The notes under the pieces were generated by a model that saw only the letters and a list, made by a program, of their open reading frames with translations, had not been told where the DNA came from and searched no databases. The translations under genes and the position numbers were made by a program. 64,000 nucleotides of DNA. Origin: Chitinophaga sp. S165. GTDB taxonomy: Bacteria > Bacteroidota > Bacteroidia > Chitinophagales > Chitinophagaceae. The DNA is taken from NCBI RefSeq assembly GCF_003182155.1, contig NZ_QGTG01000001.1, positions 1,732,991 through 1,796,990 of the forward strand, in the 5' to 3' direction. This document shows, in pieces, positions 35,789 to 43,683 of this stretch. Every line of letters begins with the position of its first letter. The first letter of the stretch is position 1.

Positions 35789-36343
35789 TTAGCCTCTCAT
35801 TGCATTTCCTTCCTTATTAAGCAGGATTATCAGATCTTTAAAATTATCGGCCACCTGTTTTATTCGTCCCGATCATCATGATCCCATAAGACAATTGGGT
35901 AATCTTTGTCGTCAAAATCGCCGTTTGTATTAAAGCAAAGTAAACCTCAAATCACTCCAATCCGCAAATGGAATGAGTCCCTTTTCAATAAGTTCATCTG
36001 CAGGCCATCCATCGAAAATCATCTTATGTTGATGTTTTAGCCATGTATTTACTGGATGACTGCAAAAAGATGCCGAGATATGTAGTTCATAAAAGTGTTT
36101 ATACCTTAAAAACGTCCTATAATCATCTGGCAACTTATATCCGAGCTGCTTTTCAAAAGACTCTATATCGCCATCTGTAACTGTGCTATCGATCGGGAAC
36201 CATCTTCCCCAGTCTTCCTCAGATACAAGAGTGTGATCAGTCATCTCAGACTCTATCTCACCAGGGTATTGATTGAACTCGTTTTCTACACATATTTTTA
36301 AATGAGCATCGATGATGTTTTTTAAAGTTTCTCGATTTGTCAT
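35789..36343 (-). pseudogene. SUKH-family (SMI1/KNR4) immunity-type gene broken by two frameshifts
   Basis: The intact frame runs from ATG 36343 to a stop at 35930-35932 and shows a SUKH-1 core: VTDGDIESFEKQLGYKLPDD then YRTFLRYKHFYEL, and GLIPFADWSD. Homology continues after the stop in other frames. Next comes GLLCFNTNGDFDDKDYPIVL followed by WDHDDRD, the conserved C-terminal strand region; then, after a second shift, VADNFKDLIILLNKEGNAMR to a stop at 35789-35791. So the ancestral protein was about 185 residues, and two small indels have broken it. SUKH proteins are antitoxin partners of secreted toxins. No toxin gene is visible beside it. Two independent indels make a sequencing error less likely but not impossible. 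Confidence 0.8.
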
Positions 36344-36687
36344 AGGATGAATTTTATTAGTTACTGTCAAAAGAGGATAATATCATAACCTCGTAGATTT
36401 AATACCGATTTCGAAAATTAACCACAGTATATTATTATTCCAAACGAACCTCAGGGATTTATGTATATAAAATGCACCAATGTAAATAATGAATATAATG
36501 GCATCAATAGAGTCTATTCCTAATCTTTCAAAAACATTAGATTTACAGAAGGAATTAAATGGAACAATAAATTAGTTAAGGGATACTCATGCCTAAATAG
36601 AGGCTGATTATTCTCAAAAAAGGTAAATTTTAAACCTATTTGATGACTTACATTGTCCAGTAATTAGTATAAAATAAGAATCTTGTC
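36344..36687. other. AT-rich gap between SUKH remnant and DUF1016 gene
   Basis: A 344-base divergent intergenic stretch. It must hold the promoter of the DUF1016 gene, but no -7 box or palindrome stands out. Nothing else supported. Confidence 0.35.
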
Positions 36688-37674
36688 ATGCTACAGAAGA
36701 AGTTCGCCGATATAGTACAACTTATAAAACAAGCACGCACAAATGCTATTAAATCCGTAAATACTGAACTAATAAATCTTTACTGGAATATAGGTGAATA
36801 TATTAGTAAGAGAGTTGAAAGTGCAGAATGGGGAGAATCCGTTGTAAAAGAATTAGCGCAATATTTGCAACATAATGAACCAGACTTAAAAGGCTTTTCG
36901 GATAAAAATCTCTGGCGAATGAAGCAGTTCTATGAAACATACCAAGCTTTTCCAAAACTCTCAGCACTGCTGAGAGAAATTAGCTGGACAAACAACCTTA
37001 CTATTTTGAGTAGAGCTAAATCGATCGAAGAGCAAGAGTTTTATTTAAAACTTTGCAGCCAAGAAAAGTACAGTAGCAGAGAACTAGAGCGACAGATTAA
37101 TAGTGGCATTTTTGAAAGAACCATGATCGGAAATTCGAAACTCTCACCAGCGATTAGAAAAGTCCATCCTGAAATTACGGATACATTTAAGGATAGTTAT
37201 GTATTTGACTTTTTAAATCTTTCAGAGCCCCACAAGGAAAGTGATCTACAAAGAGGCTTAATCAGTCAAATGAAGAATTTTATTCTTGAATTAGGTAGAG
37301 ATTTTTTGTTTATGGGCGAAGAATACAAGGTTCAGGTAGGCAATAGCGATTTCTACATTGATCTCTTATTTTATCACAGGGGGTTACAATGTTTAGTTGC
37401 ATTTGAGCTAAAATCTGATAGATTTAGACCAGAGCATCTGGGCCAAATTAATTTCTATCTGGAAGCGTTGGACAGAGATACGAAAAAAGATAATGAAAAT
37501 CCTAGTATTGGAGTTTTACTTTGTAAAGATAAAGACAACGAAGTTGTTGAATATGCATTAAGCCGTAGCCTTTCTGCCACTATGGTTGCCGAATATAAAA
37601 CTCAACTTCCCGATAAAAGGATATTGCAAAAGAAGCTTCATGAATTATTTGAAGGAGGAAATGATAACAATTAA
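36688..37674 (+). CDS. DUF1016/YhcG-family PD-(D/E)XK nuclease domain protein
   Basis: A 328-residue member of the YhcG/DUF1016 family. The N-terminal DUF1016 helical domain (about residues 1-165) has NLYWNIGEYISKRVESAEWG, then LKGFSDKNLWRMKQFYETYQ and SWTNNLTILSRAKSIEEQEF. The C-terminal domain (about 175-325) has the fold of PD-(D/E)XK nucleases: FIDLLFYHRGLQCLVAFELK (written DFYIDLLF in the sequence) with Asp and the Glu-x-Lys of ELK, then GQINFYLEALD. Such proteins are linked to restriction-type and anti-phage loci and to mobile islands, but their exact task is unsettled. It is single in this islet, without methylase or restriction subunits. Length is normal and the reading frame intact. 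Confidence 0.92.
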   Translation: MLQKKFADIVQLIKQARTNAIKSVNTELINLYWNIGEYISKRVESAEWGESVVKELAQYLQHNEPDLKGFSDKNLWRMKQFYETYQAFPKLSALLREISWTNNLTILSRAKSIEEQEFYLKLCSQEKYSSRELERQINSGIFERTMIGNSKLSPAIRKVHPEITDTFKDSYVFDFLNLSEPHKESDLQRGLISQMKNFILELGRDFLFMGEEYKVQVGNSDFYIDLLFYHRGLQCLVAFELKSDRFRPEHLGQINFYLEALDRDTKKDNENPSIGVLLCKDKDNEVVEYALSRSLSATMVAEYKTQLPDKRILQKKLHELFEGGNDNN

Positions 37675-37954
37675 TTTTCACAATTCATTATCAGCCTTCA
37701 ATATTTCAACATAGCGACTTCATGTAAATTGTCCAGAACGCATCTGGGCAATTGGATATCCTATTTCAAACTAAACAATACGGAGGTATGCTGTTATTTG
37801 TTTTTTCTTATATGTCCGGTGTTCCAGATACCTAGTTATATTGTACAATTGTATTGAAATAATGACAGGTAACCTAACAGATACCTCGAACTTTTCTGAT
37901 GTTAGATTAACCGATTTTTGAGATTATCATTGATAGTTTTAATAATTCCTGCAC
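37675..37954. other. Intergenic AT-rich region after the nuclease gene
   Basis: No gene, tRNA or clear hairpin detected up to the tRNA-like fragment at 37955. Together with the stretch after that fragment, the gap to the next gene is 540 bases. Confidence 0.35.
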
Positions 37955-38023
37955 AATCTGGTTCGAGTTTCCGATACCTGGGATCACAGAAATTCAAAGG
38001 CTTTCAATCTGAAAGCCTTTTTT
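37955..38023 (+). repeat. Degenerate tRNA-Lys 3'-end copy with terminator (candidate attachment remnant 1)
   Basis: Bases 37955-37992 include GGTTCGAG and CTGGGATCACAGAAA, matching the T-arm loop and acceptor end of tRNA-Lys at 34562 with small insertions in between. This is followed by a perfect 11-base hairpin (AAAGGCTTTCA/TGAAAGCCTTT, 37996-38020) and TTT, just as behind the real tRNA. It matches the copy at 39060 in 37 of 38 bases, more closely than it matches the tRNA. It cannot itself fold as a tRNA. Confidence 0.7.
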
Positions 38024-38214
38024 CGTTTAAACCCTTAATGGTAGCGAGTTCCCAAATACAAACGAGTAGAACCACTAACCTACTTTGATATCGTGATCAG
38101 CTCCTCTTTAATTCCAGGGGTAGTGTTTTTACAATATTTACATATTTATTTACAATTGTCATTCGTTCATCTTAAAGCATCGATGTAGGTTCACTGTAGC
38201 TAAACATAGACATC

Positions 38215-38937
38215 ATGAAATTCGCATTTATTTCCTTTTTGACCTTGATATCTTTGGTGATTACCTCCTGTGGTCAACCACATACAGACAGGACTATTGA
38301 AAAGGTCAAGTCAGCAAGCAAAGATAACGCAACCTCCATTAGATCTTATACAGGGTATCACACGATGTACGAGTACACAGATTCCAGCGGTAATAGCCTG
38401 GTCATTAAAAATAGCTTCCCAAAGGGTGAATTGTATACTGGCCCTAATGGGGAGAAATATGTCAAAGCCATATTTTGGACGCAAGTAACTAATAATGCGG
38501 ATGTCCCTCTTGAATTGTCAATCAATTTTTCTGGGAATACATATGACTTCTTAGATTCTACCGGATCTTCCGTTGTTAGGTCTTATAAACTATTAGTACC
38601 ACCCGACACCATGACTCTTGGCAAGGAGAGTTTACTGAATTTTGGCCTAACGAATATTGACGATTTCGTGAGAAAAAGTATTGATAAGCCGACTTCGTTA
38701 AGGAGGACAATTAATCCCAAAGAATCTAGCGGTGTGTATTTGATAAGGCTTGCTATCATGCAAAAAGCAGATAGTCTACAGGTTAAGACGAAGGCCAGAG
38801 GAGGCGGTGTGACACGTGCAGGATTCAGTCTGAAAGGGCAAAATCTCATTTATACGCTCAACGGCAAGGAATTTCCTGGTGGGAATATTAATTTAAAGTA
38901 TTTGACTTTGAAGGATCACCGTAAAGTGGGTATATAG
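38215..38937 (+). CDS. Hypothetical lipoprotein, islet cargo
   Basis: A 240-residue protein beginning MKFAFISFLTLISLVITSCG, a canonical lipobox (VITSC), so it is a lipoprotein of the outer or inner membrane. The mature part has YTGYHTMYEYTDSSGNSLVI, and later KAIFWTQVTNNADVPLELSI, a pattern of beta-strands with a central ETVMVSGG-like segment (MTLGKESLLNFGL). I do not recognise a family. It lies alone between two tRNA-like fragments, AT-rich like the rest of the islet, so it was probably carried in with the second insertion. The terminator hairpin behind the second fragment is the nearest downstream stop signal. Function unknown. Confidence 0.75.
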   Translation: MKFAFISFLTLISLVITSCGQPHTDRTIEKVKSASKDNATSIRSYTGYHTMYEYTDSSGNSLVIKNSFPKGELYTGPNGEKYVKAIFWTQVTNNADVPLELSINFSGNTYDFLDSTGSSVVRSYKLLVPPDTMTLGKESLLNFGLTNIDDFVRKSIDKPTSLRRTINPKESSGVYLIRLAIMQKADSLQVKTKARGGGVTRAGFSLKGQNLIYTLNGKEFPGGNINLKYLTLKDHRKVGI

Positions 38938-39059
38938 CAATGCCGTAATATGATTATAGAGCCTGAAGGGCTTCAGCTTTCAGTTTTATCCTCGCACTTT
39001 TATTGTATTTTTTTACCTGATTTATGTCAAATCTTATTTAGTGATGCAAAATCATCAAT

Positions 39060-39190
39060 AATCTGGTTCGAGTTTCCCATACCTGGGATCACAGAAAATG
39101 AAACGCTTCAAGTTGAAAAACTTGGAGCGTTTTTGTTTTTACCTGCTTTGTATAAAATGTTATTTATCAATCAATAAGCAATTCGAGTCG
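39060..39190 (+). repeat. Second degenerate tRNA-Lys 3'-end copy with terminator (candidate attachment remnant 2)
   Basis: 39060-39097 repeats the tRNA T-arm/acceptor end (GGTTCGAG, CTGGGATCACAGAAA). A 14-base hairpin follows (AAACGCTTCAAGTT 39101-39114 with AACTTGGAGCGTTT 39119-39132). The copy also shares downstream words with the real tRNA flank (GTTTT, TCAATNAATAAG, TTCGAG), so the similarity extends over about 130 bases. It is the outer boundary of the second islet. Confidence 0.72.
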
Positions 39191-39511
39191 TTCTTGGATG
39201 TTTTGATAATTCCATGATTACCTAACAAAAGGATTCAAATCTTAACTGAACATTTTTCCTCGCACCGTGGAATCGTTGGATGATAGCATACGGGGTATAG
39301 TTATCATTCATCAGTGTTCAAATAAACTTTCTATTGGCTTTATATAAGCTTACTAAACGATGACCAAAAGGATATTTAAAGGGCATTTATATATCAAATC
39401 GATATTGAAGTGACCTTTAGATGATATTTTGATGTCAATTTAGTATCCTTATACGTACCTTAGAGAAACGATACAGTAAACTTGTATTACTAACCTCAAA
39501 ACGACCTTTTT
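39191..39511. other. Intergenic AT-rich region before the conserved hypothetical gene
   Basis: About 320 bases with no ORF, hairpin or palindrome of note. The promoter of the gene at 39512 must be here. Confidence 0.35.
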
Positions 39512-40051
39512 ATGGCCATTGTTAAAGACAATATCCTCATGCAACTGGTGCGGGGCACCCTCGGCAAACAGATCACGATCTACGAAAGGAACGGGCAGAT
39601 CATTATGGCGAAGAAACGCGGCCCATCAAAGAAAAAGCCTACCCAAAAGCAGCTGGAGGCAAGGCATAAGATGACCATTGCTTCGATGCTCGCGCAGCAA
39701 ATGCTGGAAGATCCGCAGATCAAGGCTTATTATCAGTCGCTGGCAGGGCCGGGGCAAAATGCTTATAATATAGCGGTGAAGGATGCATACCGCAGCCCAG
39801 AAGTCCAAAATATCAGATTGGAAGGTGATGAAGTTACAGTGACTGCCCAAAATGAGTTTCGAGTAGCAGAAGTGGAGGTACGGGTAATAGACGCTGACGG
39901 TGTTATTACCGAAAGCGGGCGTGCATTTTCGGGCTGGAACGGGATTGATTGGCATTATAAGATCACCGCGCGGCCCGCAGGCGGTAAAGTCATTGTGATA
40001 GTAAGAAGTTTGCCGGGGAACCCAACCATAAAGGAATTGCCGCTTACATAA
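39512..40051 (+). CDS. Conserved Bacteroidota hypothetical protein (DUF6266-like)
   Basis: A 179-residue protein whose N-terminus, MAIVKDNILMQLVRGTLGKQ then ITIYERNGQIIMAKKRG, has the look of DUF6266-like proteins common in Bacteroidota, with a basic segment (KKRGPSKKKPTQKQLEARHK) followed by a helical domain. The C-terminal half (about residues 95-179) is a beta-sandwich-like strand pattern (VEVRVIDADGVITESGRAFS). No function is known, no signal peptide. GC content is higher than in the adjacent islet, suggesting a return to chromosomal backbone. It has its own transcription unit between two convergent regions. Confidence 0.7.
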   Translation: MAIVKDNILMQLVRGTLGKQITIYERNGQIIMAKKRGPSKKKPTQKQLEARHKMTIASMLAQQMLEDPQIKAYYQSLAGPGQNAYNIAVKDAYRSPEVQNIRLEGDEVTVTAQNEFRVAEVEVRVIDADGVITESGRAFSGWNGIDWHYKITARPAGGKVIVIVRSLPGNPTIKELPLT

Positions 40052-40141
40052 AAACGGCCTCACTGTTTACGAATGGCTTCAAAATGCTAAAAGGCAGCTC
40101 ATCAAAAGGTAAGAAAGGGCAATGAATCGGTTGGGTACTCC

Positions 40142-42541
40142 TTAATCGTCCCTCAGACTTTTTACCGGATTTGCAATTGCCGCTCCGATTGTCTGAAAAC
40201 TTATCGTAACCAATGTAATGATAATTACAGAAGTTGTGGTAATTAAGAAAATTGAAAAACCAATATCGATCCGAAAAGCAAAGTTCTGAAGCCAATTATT
40301 TGCGGTCCACCATGATACCGGTATGCCGATTAAAAGTGCCAAAAAGATCAGCTTTATAAAATCGGCCGACAGCATCAACACTACTCTGCTTACAGAAGCG
40401 CCTACAACTTTTCGTATACCGATTTCTTTTCGCCTGCTTTGGATGGTAAATGTTGTCAATCCAAATAGCCCCAGGCATGAAATAGTTATTGCGATGCCAG
40501 CAAAAAATTTTGATAAAAGAGCCAGCCGTTGCTCGGGGCTGTAAATTTTCTGGTAGTCGTCATTTAGGAATGTATATTCAAATGGGATCCCGGGACTGAA
40601 TATTTCATAAAGCTTTTCTATGTCGGCAAGGATTTTTTGTTTTGGCCCTTCTTTTATTCTCACCAGGATGTTATTCCCATTAGGATAGCATTGCAGAACA
40701 CATGGCCTTACCTTTTCATGCAACGATTCAAAATTAAAATCTTTTACTACGCCTATTATCTGTTTTCGCTTGCCAAATATCGTAACAGTTTTGCCTACCG
40801 GATCTTCCAGCCCCATCGCCCTGATAGCTGCTTCATTAAAAATGACCTTTGAAGTATCAGAACGATACGTCTTTGAAAACATACGCCCCTGCTCCATTTT
40901 AAATCCTAGCAATTCCATCAGCCCATAATCTAATTCCAGATTCCCGAATTCGACAGCTTGTCCGGATCTTCTACCTTCCCAGTCAAGAGAGAGTCCGCCA
41001 TGATCGCCGGTCAAATTGTGCTGAAATCCGGAAGCACCGGCAACACCGGGTATGTTTTTCAATTCATCTATAAAAGTTTGGAAATTCACATCAAGCCTTC
41101 CTTCATTTTTGAAGGAAATAACGTTGTTTTTATTGTATCCCAGGTCTTTCGTTTGTATAAACTCCGTCTGCTTATAAATAACGATGACGGACACTATAAA
41201 AATAGCTGATAACGCAAACTGGAATACTACCAATCCTTTACGTATAAAAACTGCTCCAATAGAAGTCTTCAATTTGCCCTTTAGGAGCGCTATGGGTTTA
41301 AACCCGGAAAGATAAAAGGCAGGATAGCTCCCGGCAATAATGGCCGTGAAAAAACCGATCCCTAAAATCGATAGGATAACAGTCGTATCAGGGTGCAGCG
41401 AAATGACTTTCCCTGTAATGGTATTGAACCAGGGAAGGACTAACCACACTATTATCAATGCTACTACCAGAGATGAAAAAGTGAGCAGAGCAGACTCACC
41501 CAGGTATTGAAGAACCAGGGTGGTCCGGTTGGCGCCAATACATTTTCTTATACCAATTTCTTTAAATCTGCGTGAAGCTCTCGCCGTAGAAAGATTCATA
41601 AAATTGATACAAGCGATAACCAGGATAAGTAACGCAATCCACGAAAATAGTTTGACATACTCTATTCTCCCACCGTTCTGGACACCGTTCTCGTACTTGT
41701 CATATAAATATCTATCTGAATACCGCTGGATCTGCAGTGTTCCTATCCATTTTGCATCGTTTCCAGATAGTGCTTTATTAGCATCCTTGTTGAAATTGAC
41801 GATCTTTTTATTAAATGCCTTGACATCTGTACCCTCCTTCAGGATTATGTAGGTGCTGGGATCACTGTTCCTCCAGTTTAGAGAATTAGGTCGCTTATCG
41901 ATAAATGCCTGGTAGGGCAATAAAAGGTCAAATTGGGCTGTGGAGTTAGGCATTTTTCTGAAGATCCCCGAAATAGTAAATAATCCTTTAAAGTCGGTGC
42001 CTGAATCTTCATGATCCCATTTAATCGTCTTACCAACAATACTTTCAGTGGTATGGAATAATTTGAGGGCTAGTTCCTCCGATATTACAACTGAAGATTT
42101 ATTGGCAAGTACATTTTCTCTATTGCCATATAACAGATCATATGAAAATATACTGAAGAAATTAGCTGTTGCATACTGCTCATTTGCTTTGATTTGATTG
42201 TCACCATATGAAATAACCCCTTTACTTGCAAACCAGGAGACTGGTATAACCGAGGCAGCGTCTTCAACCTCCGGCATTTTTTCTATCAATGCCTTTGACA
42301 AAAGGGCGGGAGTTGCGTCAATAGTAGTTATTTTATTATCGCCTAACGGAATATTTTGCAAAACCTGAAAAAGCCGGCTATCATCTTTATTAAATTTGTC
42401 GATATGAAATTCGTCATGAACCCATAAAAAGATAAGCATTGTGCATGCTAAACCGATCGCCAGCCCAATTAAATTCAAGGTTGTGAATTGCCGGTCTCTT
42501 ACCAGATTACGGTATGCGATTTTGAAATAGTTCTTCAGCAT
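40142..42541 (-). CDS. MacB/FtsX-type ABC transporter permease
   Basis: This 799-residue protein has eight predicted membrane helices in two halves, each an FtsX domain (about residues 285-400 and 680-790), plus a MacB-type periplasmic domain at the start (MLKNYFKIAYRNLVRDRQFT, then TLNLIGLAIGLACTMLIFLW). The second half carries RRKEIGIRKVVGASVSRVVL, the conserved FtsX motif; the first has the same in RFKEIGIRKCIGANRTTLVL. No ATPase gene is adjacent, so it depends on a partner encoded elsewhere. Such tandem permeases are numerous in Bacteroidota and export or relocate unknown substrates. The start ATG at 42541 is preceded by a divergent region with two palindromes. Confidence 0.93.
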   Translation of the reverse strand: MLKNYFKIAYRNLVRDRQFTTLNLIGLAIGLACTMLIFLWVHDEFHIDKFNKDDSRLFQVLQNIPLGDNKITTIDATPALLSKALIEKMPEVEDAASVIPVSWFASKGVISYGDNQIKANEQYATANFFSIFSYDLLYGNRENVLANKSSVVISEELALKLFHTTESIVGKTIKWDHEDSGTDFKGLFTISGIFRKMPNSTAQFDLLLPYQAFIDKRPNSLNWRNSDPSTYIILKEGTDVKAFNKKIVNFNKDANKALSGNDAKWIGTLQIQRYSDRYLYDKYENGVQNGGRIEYVKLFSWIALLILVIACINFMNLSTARASRRFKEIGIRKCIGANRTTLVLQYLGESALLTFSSLVVALIIVWLVLPWFNTITGKVISLHPDTTVILSILGIGFFTAIIAGSYPAFYLSGFKPIALLKGKLKTSIGAVFIRKGLVVFQFALSAIFIVSVIVIYKQTEFIQTKDLGYNKNNVISFKNEGRLDVNFQTFIDELKNIPGVAGASGFQHNLTGDHGGLSLDWEGRRSGQAVEFGNLELDYGLMELLGFKMEQGRMFSKTYRSDTSKVIFNEAAIRAMGLEDPVGKTVTIFGKRKQIIGVVKDFNFESLHEKVRPCVLQCYPNGNNILVRIKEGPKQKILADIEKLYEIFSPGIPFEYTFLNDDYQKIYSPEQRLALLSKFFAGIAITISCLGLFGLTTFTIQSRRKEIGIRKVVGASVSRVVLMLSADFIKLIFLALLIGIPVSWWTANNWLQNFAFRIDIGFSIFLITTTSVIIITLVTISFQTIGAAIANPVKSLRDD

Positions 42542-42879
42542 AGCAGCAAAAATTATAGCAATCGAAGCTAATTCTATACCGCTTTTACAAAAAGCTGCCT
42601 ATTAAAATATTATGATAGTATAAAATACTATAACTGTTCATATTCGTACAGTAGACGTTCATTTGTGAGCGCAATTGAATATACTTGTCATAGGACAAGT
42701 AATGAATTATAGTTATTCCTTAAATTGCCGCTCCATCTGTCACCTCACGTACGACAGGTAAGTAAAGTTAGTCATGACAATTAAACCTCTAAAATTGAGC
42801 CGGAAGATATAATAGGCAGGGCCTTTTACTACGGATGTTCGATGTAATAAAATCAGTGAATAATGTTAATACAAATAAA
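42542..42879. promoter_or_regulatory. Divergent control region with two palindromes
   Basis: Between the permease (minus) and a Crp/Fnr gene (plus) lie ATAGTATAAAATACTAT (42615-42631, 7-base arms, 3-base centre) and ACTTGTCATAGGACAAGT (42683-42700, perfect 7-base arms, 4-base centre). Crp/Fnr proteins bind such sites and often regulate their own or the neighbouring gene. Binding is inferred. Confidence 0.5.
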
Positions 42880-43464
42880 ATGGACAAACAGGGATTAAAA
42901 AACTACATCATAAAAAATTTGGCATTTCCTGATCGTACTTTAGATAATGTCGTTGAATACTTTGAAGAAATTACCATTTTAAAAAACGATTTCTTTCTTA
43001 AAGAAGGAAAAGTAAATGATCGCTATTTCTTTTTGCAAAGTGGTTTTATGAGAGCCTTTACACATGATGCCGATGGCAAAGAAATAACTACTGCTTTTTA
43101 CCAAAAGGACAGTGTCGTATTTGAGGTGTCATCGTTCTATTTGAAAACCCCATCCACAGAGAATATACAAGCGCTAGCGCATTGCAGAGGCTATGCAATC
43201 AGCTATGAGCAGTTGAATTTATTGATGCATACTATTCCGGAATTCAGGGAATATGGAGTGAAGATGTTGGCTAAAGAATATGTAATGTATAAGAAAAGAG
43301 CTTTGGAGTTAATAAATCTTAGCGGTGAAGCCCGGTATGAAAATCTCATCGCCAACAACAAAGAGGTGTTTAAACATGCCCAACTCAAACAGATAGCGTC
43401 TTACCTCAATATAACAGATACCTCTTTAAGCAGGATCAGACGTAAATTATCGATGAATAAATAG
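42880..43464 (+). CDS. Crp/Fnr-family transcriptional regulator
   Basis: The frame is open from ATG 42835, but ATG 42880 gives a typical start (MDKQGLKNYIIKNLAFPDRT), 194 residues. An N-terminal cyclic-nucleotide-binding-like beta-barrel (about residues 20-115) contains NDFFLKEGKVNDRYFFLQSG and KEITTAFYQKDSVVFEVSSF. A central dimer helix (about 118-150) follows, then a short winged helix with ARYENLIANNKEVFKHAQLK, QIASYLNITDTSLSRIRRKL. No cysteine cluster for an iron-sulfur centre and no clear cAMP-binding RxSV motif are visible, so the effector is unknown. Bacteroidota have many such Crp/Fnr paralogues. Two palindromes upstream could be its sites. Confidence 0.9.
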   Translation: MDKQGLKNYIIKNLAFPDRTLDNVVEYFEEITILKNDFFLKEGKVNDRYFFLQSGFMRAFTHDADGKEITTAFYQKDSVVFEVSSFYLKTPSTENIQALAHCRGYAISYEQLNLLMHTIPEFREYGVKMLAKEYVMYKKRALELINLSGEARYENLIANNKEVFKHAQLKQIASYLNITDTSLSRIRRKLSMNK

Positions 43465-43469
43465 ATCTT

Positions 43470-43586
43470 ATGAAAAGATACTGTATTCTACTGCCATATT
43501 GCATGGGGTTTGACGCTTAAGCGCAACAAACAAAAAATCAGGTCAACGGCATAAAAGGAAAGTTCATGTCTGATACAGCGATTTAG
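43470..43586 (+). pseudogene. Possible remnant of an outer-membrane receptor gene start
   Basis: From ATG 43470 the reading is MKRYCILLPYCMGFDA, stop, AQQTKNQVNGIKGKFMSDTA, I, stop. This looks like a signal peptide and the first strands of a carboxypeptidase-regulatory-like domain, interrupted by stops. It lies directly before the sigma-54 activator gene. The resemblance is short, so the call is tentative. Confidence 0.35.
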
Positions 43587-43683
43587 ATCAGTTGTTGAGA
43601 TGAACGATAATGCTGCGAATTGCCGGGTAAGAAAAAAGCAGGCATGTGCACCTGGGCTGTGAGAAACAAATGCTAAACCAACC

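Noticed and set aside
37955..39097. tRNA-like fragments as functional tRNA genes
   Set aside because: They lack D and anticodon arms and have insertions between T-loop and acceptor, so they cannot fold as tRNA.
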